From Gynuella sunshinyii YC6258 (GTDB lineage Bacteria; Pseudomonadota; Gammaproteobacteria; Pseudomonadales; Natronospirillaceae), in contig NZ_CP007142.1 in NCBI RefSeq assembly GCF_000940805.1, positions 4,254,593 through 4,318,592 of the forward strand: a stretch of 64,000 nucleotides of DNA, written 5' to 3'. The position numbers and the translations under genes were made by a program. Positions 38,550-46,723 of the stretch are shown here, one piece after another. Every line of letters begins with the position of its first letter. The stretch's first letter is position 1. A model generated the notes under the pieces. That model did no database searches. It was not told where the DNA came from and saw nothing but the letters and a program-made list of their open reading frames with translations.

Positions 38550-40073
38550 TCAGCGAATAGCACAAAATCCAGTGGCACGACTGCTTTGTCCGGTTGCAAG
38601 TTTGCCATTCCAGTTGGACCCGGATGACACCTTGAGAGACGAGCCAACCTGACTCCAGCTGCCATTCCACAGACTGTCAATCTGACCCTCAATGGTGAAT
38701 TCAACTGCCCATTCGGTCGCCGGACCACCATCATTAGTGACGACCACCGCGGCACAATAACCGCTACCCCAGTCATTGGTAATTTCAAGCGTTGCGGTTA
38801 CATGGCTGGGTTCCGTAGAGCCGGAATCAGATGATCCATCACCAGGATCTGTCGTTGATCCGTCTACGTTGCCAAATCCAATAGAGCCATTGCAATGCAG
38901 CCATTCAGATAAACTACCACCACCACAGCTGCTGTTGCCCCAGACACCGGTATTGTCATCCTGATCTTCTGCCTGACGTACCACACCATTGACGATAACA
39001 TAATCAACCTGCACATCCCGGTCACCACCGTCATTGGTAAAGCCGACCCGAATGACGCCGTTGGCATTGGTATGGATGGTGGTATCAGACATGACCGTTG
39101 AAGCGGTCCATGCATGAATGGTTACACCACCCACCTGCAAGTTGACGGCTTCATCACCAGTGACACCTTTCAGACGAACAACGATCGTATTGTCACCTTC
39201 GCCTGTAGAACCGTCATTGTTATCATCTGAACCACCATTATTGTCGCTCGCTCCGGTATCAACCAACTCCAACATTTTATTGGCATAACGGAGACCCATC
39301 TCACGGACCCCGGCAGAATTCCAGTGATACTCGTCGTGTATGTCCAGCCCACCATCAGCCTTTACCACATGTGCATTAGAGATCACAGAAGGAAGCTGGG
39401 CAATCAATCGATTGTGGCTGGAACAGCACCCCGTGTACGGCAATTCTCCGGCAATAAACGGAATATCGCCAACGCCGAGGTCATTGCGTATATCGGTAAC
39501 CAGCTGATTGACCCTGCCCGGCCAGGCAGGATCACCGGTATTGCTTTCACCCTGATGAAAGATGATGCCTTTGATCACCCCACTTTGCTGGGCTTTGCGG
39601 GCAAGATCCAATAACCAGGCGTACCCCCCATGAAGGTTATTCGGCGTGCTCCCAAAACTCGGAGTACAGGCATTGTAGGCATCACAGTCCTTCAGAAAAT
39701 ACTCAATTTTTTGTCCACCATGAGCCGCTCCGACCAGACCAATGGTCACATTGGATGGAGAGTTCTCTGCCATCACCTTCCCGAAATTGTCACCAGGCCC
39801 CAACCCGAGAGAATTCAGACAACGGATCAACGGAGGTGCCGCTACACGCCATTGTCCATAGGATGCTCCCAACTGAGGGCAGTTTTCATCCTGTAAAACC
39901 ATGACCCTGGCGTTGGTAACGCGGTCCTGCGCTTCAATCGTAGCGGCACCTTCCATATTCGACTGTCCAACCATCAGATAAATGTGAAAATTCGGGTCGG
40001 GTTCAGCCATGGCTGGAAATACCAATACTGATATCAATGCAGTCAGACTGAAAATCATGTTGAGCTTTTTCAT
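38550..40073 (-). CDS. Secreted CE6-like acetyl(xylan) esterase with CBM60-like and CBM2 modules
   Basis: This 507-residue protein has a signal peptide (to AMA, residue 23). A sialate O-acetylesterase/CE6-type SGNH domain (about 28-270) has the Ser38 nucleophile in MVGQSNMEGA, the HQGESN motif and the His in DEYHWNSAG. An Asp/Gly-rich linker follows. A CBM60-like calcium-dependent module (about 295-405: VRLKGVTGDEAVNLQVGG, DVQVDYVIVNG, CGGGSLSEWLHCNG) comes next, then a second linker and a C-terminal CBM2 (about 425-507). It should deacetylate xylan or similar polymers while held on cellulose or xylan (inference from modules). A hairpin terminator follows. Confidence 0.92.
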   Translation of the reverse strand: MKKLNMIFSLTALISVLVFPAMAEPDPNFHIYLMVGQSNMEGAATIEAQDRVTNARVMVLQDENCPQLGASYGQWRVAAPPLIRCLNSLGLGPGDNFGKVMAENSPSNVTIGLVGAAHGGQKIEYFLKDCDAYNACTPSFGSTPNNLHGGYAWLLDLARKAQQSGVIKGIIFHQGESNTGDPAWPGRVNQLVTDIRNDLGVGDIPFIAGELPYTGCCSSHNRLIAQLPSVISNAHVVKADGGLDIHDEYHWNSAGVREMGLRYANKMLELVDTGASDNNGGSDDNNDGSTGEGDNTIVVRLKGVTGDEAVNLQVGGVTIHAWTASTVMSDTTIHTNANGVIRVGFTNDGGDRDVQVDYVIVNGVVRQAEDQDDNTGVWGNSSCGGGSLSEWLHCNGSIGFGNVDGSTTDPGDGSSDSGSTEPSHVTATLEITNDWGSGYCAAVVVTNDGGPATEWAVEFTIEGQIDSLWNGSWSQVGSSLKVSSGSNWNGKLATGQSSRATGFCAIR

Positions 40074-40818
40074 ATGGATATTCTTTTATTGAGAAAACAG
40101 AGTTTTAGTTGCATCCGCCAGTTCCACAGGAACGATATATTTACTACCTGAAAAAATGATCACAATACGCAGAACGATCACCTGTTCGATAGTAAGTAGC
40201 ACCGAATGCTTGGTTTATCAGTTTCACCCATACTGTCGTTAAGCCTGTAGGTAACCCACTGCCTATAGCCAAACCGGCTACAACGATAGCTGGACAATAT
40301 TTACTGCGAATAATTTAATTCATCTGACAATATTAAGACTATTACCATACTTAATGAGTGTGAACGGGTAGATAATTTTTCGTCGGTATCGTGATCCAAC
40401 ACTCATTCCTACTACGCATCCTTGCCCATGAGAGGCATTAATGACAATCCTCAGCCCTATGGATACCATGTTTATTATTCAGATAATTGCCAAGGATAGA
40501 TGTTAGCCAGAGAACCTATTACTAATCAGCCAGTTTAAACGATCACACCTGAAATCAAATGCGCCGCAAAAACATCCATGTTGGCTTGACAACGGGAATA
40601 TGCCGCCCGGAACCCCCATCAGCTATCTTTAGGGGGCCTCTGAAAAAATAGGAATAGTTTTGATACAGGCGAGGAAGCACCACTCGCAACACCGCAGTTT
40701 ACTGAAGTAAATGAGAATGTGAGAGAGTGCTGCCTTCGGATGGAGATGACAATGTCCTGCGCGAAAACAGGCCATTTTTCAGAGGTTCCTTAGACTTTCA
40801 TTGTGACAAAATGTTCAC
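40074..40818. other. Intergenic region with the second MITE-like element
   Basis: Between the esterase and kptA genes no gene is supported. The MITE-like copy B occupies 40633-40789; the rest (40074-40632) is A/T-rich with no clear structure beyond the esterase promoter expected near 40080-40200. Confidence 0.55.
40633..40789 (+). mobile_element. MITE-like element, copy B (157 bp)
   Basis: Terminal repeats GGGGCCTCTGAA (left) and GGAACCTCTGAA (inward from right) flank a non-coding core that is nearly the same as copy A. It differs mainly by a net insertion of about 15 bases in the centre-right (around 40725-40745). It is flanked by a TTAG duplication (40629-40632, 40790-40793), the reverse complement of the CTAA found at copy A. 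Confidence 0.85.
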
Positions 40819-41364
40819 TTAGTCTGGTATTAGTTTTTCCAGAAAACGAGCCGGCACGTCAGAGACCAGCCAAACGTTGTTAACCGTTTTATAAAACGGG
40901 TAGCCTTGCTGATGCATAATGCCGGCAGCTATTTTGAATATTACCGGCTTGCCGTATCGCTCTCCAACCGACCTGGCCACCACTTCAGACTCCGTCAAAT
41001 GCACGTGGTGTCGTTTTTGTCTAATCAGGCCATTCGCCAGAATCGAGGATTCGAAGCGACTGGCGGTACCATGCAACAGCCACTCCGGCGGTTCGATAAC
41101 CGGCAGCGCCAGATCCACTTCAATAGAGTGCCCCTGATTGGCTCTGATACGATGGCCAGAGGTATCAATGGCGAAACGCTGTTTGTCGTTGGTTTCAACA
41201 ACAACCGCAATCAACTCCCTGGTCAGCTTGACCGACACCGATTTTTCAATCAGCTCATCAATAGAAGCCCAACCGCATTCATCCAATGTCAGACCAATCT
41301 CATCTGGCTTATGGCGCAATAAAAAACTCAGATACTTTGAAACCTGGGTTAAAGATTCTTTCAT
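40819..41364 (-). CDS. kptA: RNA 2'-phosphotransferase Tpt1/KptA
   Basis: This 181-residue Tpt1/KptA protein removes an internal 2'-phosphate from RNA using NAD+. The N-terminal winged-helix SKYLSFLLRHKPDEIGLTLD motif and the ADP-ribosyltransferase-like motifs (LLHGTASRFESSILANGL, HHVHLTES, NVWLVSDVPARFLE) are present. The ATG at 41364 gives the family's usual start; the frame extends to 41427 without support. Its bacterial role is unclear, because bacteria lack the yeast-type splicing pathway. It sits 63 bases downstream of the phoD-like gene on the same strand. Confidence 0.92.
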   Translation of the reverse strand: MKESLTQVSKYLSFLLRHKPDEIGLTLDECGWASIDELIEKSVSVKLTRELIAVVVETNDKQRFAIDTSGHRIRANQGHSIEVDLALPVIEPPEWLLHGTASRFESSILANGLIRQKRHHVHLTESEVVARSVGERYGKPVIFKIAAGIMHQQGYPFYKTVNNVWLVSDVPARFLEKLIPD

Positions 41365-41427
41365 CGAAATACATTCCAAAATACATATCGAACTGTTGGC
41401 AACCATTATAGCGGCCCCGACACTCAA

Positions 41428-43005
41428 TCAGACACTCACCAGACGATTCTCTTTATCACGAGTGAGAAAACTACAGGCCAGTCGATACTGTGTTGAACGT
41501 TTCAAAACGTCCGCTACATAAAACCAGTCAGCCCGTGCCTCATCACGGTTCAGCGTTAACAATATAAACCCATGCTGGCGTAACTCGGCATATTTGATAT
41601 GAGGACTGGCGGCCATAATAGTGGCGGCTCCGGTTTCCGCAAGCACCGGTGGAAAACCAGGAGAAGTAATGGATGGGGTCACAAACTCCACCGCCAGCGA
41701 CCCGATACCACTGTTACGATCATAATTATTTGCATCATACGGATTATCTGAAAGGTCAGCCGCGAACGAGCTGTGTACATCACCGGTCAGTACCACAACA
41801 TTATCAATACCATGGTCACGGATATGACCCAGCAGACGGTCGCGAGTGGCGGCATAGCCATCCCATGAATCCAGCCATAAAGACGCACCACCGCCAAACA
41901 AATCCGGCAGCTTAATATAATAACGCTGAGCCATCATCACCTGCTGACCAATGACCTTCCAACGCGCGGTCGTGCCCGATAACTGTTGCTGTAACCAGGC
42001 TTCCTGCTCAAAACCCATCAGAGTACGGTTGAAATCTTGTGCTTCGGACTGACGATCAACGCCTCCGGGCTGCGCCACCCGCCCTTCAATTCGGGTATCG
42101 AGCATGATCAACTCCAACAGATCACCATAACGCAAAGTCCGGCTGATACCGCCCGCGCGGTTCTCACGAATCGGCATCCATTCAAAATATGCCTGTCTGG
42201 CAGCCGCTTTACGATCCCGCCATTCCCCCTCACCTTCATTATGGTTTTCTGCTCCATCCTGGAAAGCATCATTGGCAAATTCGTGATCGTCCCAAACCGT
42301 TATAAAGGGATGTTGGCGATGCACAGCCTGTAGATCGGCATCCAATCGATACAGTGCATATCGCCGACGATAATCTGTCAGGCTGATCAGCTCATGCGTC
42401 GGAGTCAACGTGCGTTCGTTACGCAATGACCGTTCATCATATTCATCCTGGCCATACTCGTAGATGTAATCTCCCAGGTGTAACACACCATCGAGATCAT
42501 CGCGTTCCGACAGAATACGATAAACATTAAAATAACCATGGGCATAGCTGGAACAAGAAATGACCGCAAAACGGGCCAGATCGATATCACCTTCCGGCGC
42601 AGTCCGGGTTCGGCCAACTTCAGAAAAGGCTTGCTCAACTCTAAACTGATAAAAATAAGTGGTGCCGGGTAACAATCCACTGACATCGACTTTGATGGTA
42701 TTCCCTCTTGCTTCAGTGGTCACAAATATGCCCTCAGCAACCACATCCATCATTCCCTCGTCCAATGCAACCTGCCATTGTACCGGAGTACTGTGTTGAC
42801 CCGCCGGCTGAAAGTGGCTCCAGATAATCACGCGATCCTGGCGGGGATCACCACTGGCGACACCAAAATTAAATGCACCCGGTTCGATCTCAGTGTGGCC
42901 GCTTCCAGCTCCCAGCGACACACCCAATGCAGATGTGCCCAATAACCCGATACCCGCAACGCCTCGACTGCTTTGTTGAATAAATTTGCGACGGCTATAG
43001 CTCAT
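41428..43005 (-). CDS. PhoD-family alkaline phosphatase/phosphodiesterase
   Basis: This 525-residue protein has a Tat signal (SRRKFIQQSSRG) and a PhoD-like N-terminal Ig-like domain (FNFGVASGDPRQDRVIIWS). The metallophosphatase core has SCSSYAHGYFN, LHLGDYIYEYG, VWDDHEFAND, MLDTRIEGR and VVLTGDVHSSFAADL. It would act outside the inner membrane on phosphate mono- or diesters with Ca/Fe cofactors. The ATG at 43005 has TAGGAGAGGAG upstream, which excludes the longer frame to 43119. No Pho box was identified. Confidence 0.92.
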   Translation of the reverse strand: MSYSRRKFIQQSSRGVAGIGLLGTSALGVSLGAGSGHTEIEPGAFNFGVASGDPRQDRVIIWSHFQPAGQHSTPVQWQVALDEGMMDVVAEGIFVTTEARGNTIKVDVSGLLPGTTYFYQFRVEQAFSEVGRTRTAPEGDIDLARFAVISCSSYAHGYFNVYRILSERDDLDGVLHLGDYIYEYGQDEYDERSLRNERTLTPTHELISLTDYRRRYALYRLDADLQAVHRQHPFITVWDDHEFANDAFQDGAENHNEGEGEWRDRKAAARQAYFEWMPIRENRAGGISRTLRYGDLLELIMLDTRIEGRVAQPGGVDRQSEAQDFNRTLMGFEQEAWLQQQLSGTTARWKVIGQQVMMAQRYYIKLPDLFGGGASLWLDSWDGYAATRDRLLGHIRDHGIDNVVVLTGDVHSSFAADLSDNPYDANNYDRNSGIGSLAVEFVTPSITSPGFPPVLAETGAATIMAASPHIKYAELRQHGFILLTLNRDEARADWFYVADVLKRSTQYRLACSFLTRDKENRLVSV

Positions 43006-43211
43006 GACTCCTCTCCTAATGATGTCAGTTAGAAAATACGACATCAGGGAATCTGGCACAGATTTAAGGCAGTCATATGACATTTTCATATAACATTTCA
43101 ATAAACACTTAAAACACATGAAACCCGGCCGGTTCGATTAAAACCGGCACAGAACCATATCATTGAAGAGGTTTTTGAAAAGGGCGCCAATATGCCTGCG
43201 GCTCAATTCCA

Positions 43212-44465
43212 TCAGGAGACAGAACTATCAGCGATAGGAACCTTGGCCAGTTGCTGACGATACAGAAACAATGCGCCTATAAGAGTGGCTGCAATTGCCG
43301 CCAATCCACTAAATGCCATAGCCCAGCGAGGACTGAAGCTGTCAGAAATCCAGCCAATCACAGGACCACCCAAGGCGGTTCCTCCAAGCGCGGTACTCAG
43401 GAAAATCGCCATCACCCGACCACGCAGTTTCCGATCAGTGGAAATCTGGGTCAGACTGTTTGAGGATGTGGTAAACAATTGCGCGGTGGTTCCCACGGCA
43501 ATCAAAGCAAGGGCGAACATCCAGAAATCCGGCATCACCGATGCCACCAGGCAGGCTACTCCAAAAGCCGCCATGGATCCGGTCAAAAACCTCAGATCCG
43601 GTTTCAACCGCATCGCAGTCACTAGTGCGCCAGTTATGGAACCAATGGCCATAATAGAGGTCAACAGTCCATATTGTTCTGAGCCACCGGTAAACACATG
43701 TACGGTCATGGCAGACAGGTAAACCGGAAAGTTCATACCAAACATGCTGATCAAAGACACCATGATCAGAATGACGGTCATTTCCGGATGACTCCAGATA
43801 TAACGAAAACCATCAAACAAAGTCTGGCGGGACTGTGATCCTTCCTGGACCGTCTCTGTTCCTGCGCAGCATGGCTTCACTTTCAGCATCATCATGATAA
43901 CAATGACCGGGATGAACGATATGGCATTGGAGATAAACCCCCAACCGGATCCCAGACTGGCAATAATGATACCTGCAATGGCCGGGCCGACCATTCTGGC
44001 TGCGTTAAACGACAGTGAATTGAGTGACACTGCATTGGGCAGATCCTCTTCACTGACCAGGTCCGATACAAAAGCATGTCGGGCCGGGGCATCAAATGCG
44101 GTGACACACCCAAGCAGCAATGCACACACATATACCTGCCACAACTGGATGTGGCCGGACAGTGCCAGACTCCCCAGTACCATCGCCAGAATGGCCATCA
44201 GAATCTGAGTGGTAATCAGCAACTTGCGGCGATCAAGCCGATCTGCAGCCCAGCCGGTCAGGGGTAACAGGAAAATCTGCGGCAAGAACTGTAGTGCCAC
44301 CACCATACCCACCGCTGAAGCGTTCTTGTCTGACAACTCAGCGATGACAATCCAGTCCTGTGCAGTTCTCTGCAACCAAGTACCAATATTGGATATGATG
44401 GCCCCTATCGCCCACAAACGATAATTCGTGTTCGCTAAAGAACGGAAAGCCTGTTTCAATGACAT
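43212..44465 (-). CDS. MFS efflux transporter, EntS-like
   Basis: This 417-residue MFS protein has about 12 helices. It belongs to the enterobactin exporter-like subgroup (NYRLWAIGAIISNIGTWLQRTAQDWIV, GWAADRLDRRKLL). It probably exports a drug, siderophore or other small molecule. GAGGAG abuts the ATG at 44465 with no spacer, whereas the in-frame TTG at 44459 is six bases from it. The true start may therefore be two codons inward. It is transcribed in the same direction as, and downstream of, the MarR gene. An inverted repeat at 44481-44501 lies just before the start. Confidence 0.86.
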   Translation of the reverse strand: MSLKQAFRSLANTNYRLWAIGAIISNIGTWLQRTAQDWIVIAELSDKNASAVGMVVALQFLPQIFLLPLTGWAADRLDRRKLLITTQILMAILAMVLGSLALSGHIQLWQVYVCALLLGCVTAFDAPARHAFVSDLVSEEDLPNAVSLNSLSFNAARMVGPAIAGIIIASLGSGWGFISNAISFIPVIVIMMMLKVKPCCAGTETVQEGSQSRQTLFDGFRYIWSHPEMTVILIMVSLISMFGMNFPVYLSAMTVHVFTGGSEQYGLLTSIMAIGSITGALVTAMRLKPDLRFLTGSMAAFGVACLVASVMPDFWMFALALIAVGTTAQLFTTSSNSLTQISTDRKLRGRVMAIFLSTALGGTALGGPVIGWISDSFSPRWAMAFSGLAAIAATLIGALFLYRQQLAKVPIADSSVS

Positions 44466-44480
44466 CTCCTCAATTCACCA

Positions 44481-44501
44481 CTTCAAGTATTTTCCTTGAA
44501 G
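44481..44501. promoter_or_regulatory. Candidate MarR operator before the MFS gene
   Basis: The inverted repeat CTTCAAG (44481-44487) / CTTGAAG (44495-44501) lies 16 bases upstream of the MFS ATG. A further CTTCAA half-site lies at 44505-44510. The same half-sites occur upstream of the MarR gene. Confidence 0.55.
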
Positions 44502-44688
44502 CTACTTCAAACATCCCGCAATGATGTCGCCTATATGCTTCCAGCCACACAGCAGCACTGTCAGCCACTCTGACCAATAACAAGAACGGTATGATGATCA
44601 CTACGTGATAACCCGCTTCCAATAACTGCCGGGCACTCGTGGGAATTCTGAGAATCTGCTGGTTTGCCCGATATGGGCTGGTCAGTAA

Positions 44689-45135
44689 TTACTCGTCCTG
44701 TAACAGCTTCTTAAAGGCTTTTAGGGAATTCTTCAGTGTCTTTTGCTCCCGCTCGGTCAAGCGTCGGGAAATCAGGGATTCCAGCCACTCTTCTCCGGCA
44801 AGGCGTTTTTGCCTGATATGCCCTTTAAATTCGTCGGACAGATACAACAGGGTTTTACGGCCATCATTCGGATCACTTTGGCCGATTACATAACCCGCCT
44901 GTTTGAGCGTGTTAACCGTTGCGCCCATCGACTGTGAGCGCATTCCTTCCAGCGTGGCAAGATCAGAGACGGTTGCCGGGGCATGTCGGTACAGATGAAT
45001 CAACACCCGTTCCTGCGTCCAGCTCAAATCTCCCAGATTGGCCTGCTCTTTCAGTTTTCGGTGAGAATGGGCAATCAGATGCCTTAATTCCACCGCCAGT
45101 TGATGCGCGAGATCCTGGGGCATATTCAGAGTCAT
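44689..45135 (-). CDS. MarR-family transcriptional regulator
   Basis: This 148-residue winged-helix regulator has a recognition region SDLATLEGMRSQSMGATVNTLKQAGYV and a wing DPNDGRKTLLYLS, typical of MarR. It probably represses itself and the downstream MFS exporter gene, because matching inverted repeats occur before both (inference). The inducer is unknown. Confidence 0.88.
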   Translation of the reverse strand: MTLNMPQDLAHQLAVELRHLIAHSHRKLKEQANLGDLSWTQERVLIHLYRHAPATVSDLATLEGMRSQSMGATVNTLKQAGYVIGQSDPNDGRKTLLYLSDEFKGHIRQKRLAGEEWLESLISRRLTEREQKTLKNSLKAFKKLLQDE

Positions 45136-45156
45136 GTTACTTATGAAGCTTAACTG

Positions 45157-45171
45157 TGAAGTTTACCTTCA
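45157..45171. promoter_or_regulatory. Candidate MarR operator before the marR-like gene
   Basis: TGAAG and CTTCA are separated by five bases (45157-45161, 45167-45171), 22 bases upstream of the MarR ATG, with another TGAAG at 45144-45148. It shares half-sites with the repeat before the MFS gene. Confidence 0.5.
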
Positions 45172-45339
45172 TATTTAACTTTGACAACCGATACTTTTAA
45201 ATTGCTTCCGGAAACGCCGTCAGCTTTTAGAAAAAAAAGCTCAACGGGCCTACATCAGACCTTACTCCAGACCAAACTGGCCTGCCGGGAATGTTTCAGG
45301 CAATATAATGCACAGATTTCCTGTGTCTGAAGGCCCTGC

Positions 45340-46080
45340 ATGAAAGTCGCCCTGTTATCTGATATCCATAGTAATGTCTACGCCCTGCAAGCCACTTTGA
45401 ATGATATTCAGACAAAAGGTGTCGACATAACAGTTAACCTGGGTGACATTCTTTATGGTCCAATCGCACCCCGAGCCACCTATGAATTATTAATGCAGCA
45501 TTCACTGGTAACCATTCGTGGCAACCAGGACCGGCAAATTTATGAGGCAACGGCTGAAGACATTCGTCATAACCCAACCATGGAATTTATTTTACAGGAT
45601 CTCGGTGATGAGCCTCTGAAATGGATGCGACAGCTCCCTTTCGATCAGCAGTTGACGGAAGAGATTTATCTGTGCCATGGCACGCCAACGGATGACCTGA
45701 TTTATCTGCTTGAAGACGTCAGTAACGGATACCCAAAACTACGCACTGACGGAGATATTATTCAGCTGCTGAACGGCAACCGTTCTGAAGTTATCTTATG
45801 CGGCCATACCCATATACCCAGAATGGTTATGACCACAACAAAACAGCTTATTGTCAATCCCGGTAGCATCGGTCTGCCTGCTTACACCGATGATGAACCT
45901 GTTCTTCACTCAATGCAGAATTTCGCGCCACATGCCAGTTATGCATTGATTGAAAAAATTTCCGGGAGCTGGAAGGTTGAACATATCAAGGTGCCCTACG
46001 ATTATCAGAATGCTGCCAGGGATGCCGAGAAACGACAGCGAGATGACTGGGTACATTATTTAACCACAGGAACCGCCTGA
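45340..46080 (+). CDS. Calcineurin-like metallophosphoesterase (YfcE/MJ0936-like superfamily)
   Basis: This 246-residue cytoplasmic protein has the metallophosphoesterase motifs in order: SDIHSNVYAL, NLGDILYGP, RGNQD, LCHGTP and CGHTHIPR, followed by NPGS. It belongs to the phosphoesterase superfamily 2 group, with phosphodiesterase or phosphomonoesterase activity. The natural substrate is unknown. Confidence 0.9.
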   Translation: MKVALLSDIHSNVYALQATLNDIQTKGVDITVNLGDILYGPIAPRATYELLMQHSLVTIRGNQDRQIYEATAEDIRHNPTMEFILQDLGDEPLKWMRQLPFDQQLTEEIYLCHGTPTDDLIYLLEDVSNGYPKLRTDGDIIQLLNGNRSEVILCGHTHIPRMVMTTTKQLIVNPGSIGLPAYTDDEPVLHSMQNFAPHASYALIEKISGSWKVEHIKVPYDYQNAARDAEKRQRDDWVHYLTTGTA

Positions 46081-46723
46081 TACCGCATGCTATCGTTACT
46101 ATAAACCCGGCATTCAAATAGATCGTCCTGATCAATTGGAATGTCGCCTTTTTAAAAATCCACGAAATTAGCGAAATCCCGAATCGTCAGACCGCTTGAT
46201 TTTAAAGGACTCGCATGGGCATATGCCCATGGTGTGGTCCGACACCTCGGTGCATTCCCGCATCACACTATTAACACGACATAAATACTTGCCAGGGCAA
46301 TACATGTGCACCAAACCCCACAACATCCGTTCTTTCACAGAACGAACCTTATATCTCCATCAAAATAAATAGTTATGATGAAAATTTTTTTACGGTATCA
46401 CTCTGGCTGCCAAAACGCGGTAATATGAGAGCCCCTTACATAGCGAGTCTGAAACGGGATATATTTATTATTTTTCCCAGAAAGCATGTAAACGGTCACC
46501 ATCTATACCCTCAAACCCGTGCGAACTTCCATCAGGCACCCCCATTGTCCTTATATGGAAATTATCTGTCATGAAAACGTTCTTAATTTGTCATATTTTC
46601 GTTTTATTGTAAGTACGACCTTTATCCATTGTCTCAGATACGCTTAACACAGCAATCAATCCATGAGTCACGCGTAGTGGATATAAATGTCCGTAAACAC
46701 ATATAAAGACAGGCTGTATAATC
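46081..46723. other. Intergenic region upstream of the PHP lipoprotein gene
   Basis: The region is 643 bases long with no supported gene. It contains a perfect 18-bp palindrome at 46214-46231. The last 100 bases probably hold the promoter of the PHP-lipoprotein gene. Confidence 0.5.
46214..46231. repeat. Perfect 18-bp palindrome
   Basis: CATGGGCAT is followed directly by its reverse complement ATGCCCATG, with no loop. It could be an operator or a cruciform-prone site. A second short inverted repeat (GGTGT/ACACC) starts right after it. Confidence 0.6.

Noticed and set aside
41428-43119. Longer start for the PhoD-type gene at 43119
   Set aside because: A strong GGAG site and the Tat signal place the start at 43005; the extra residues do not fit an export signal.
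46712-46723. TATAAT just before the PHP-lipoprotein ATG
   Set aside because: As a -10 box it would place the RNA start inside the coding region with no later start codon, so it is probably coincidence.
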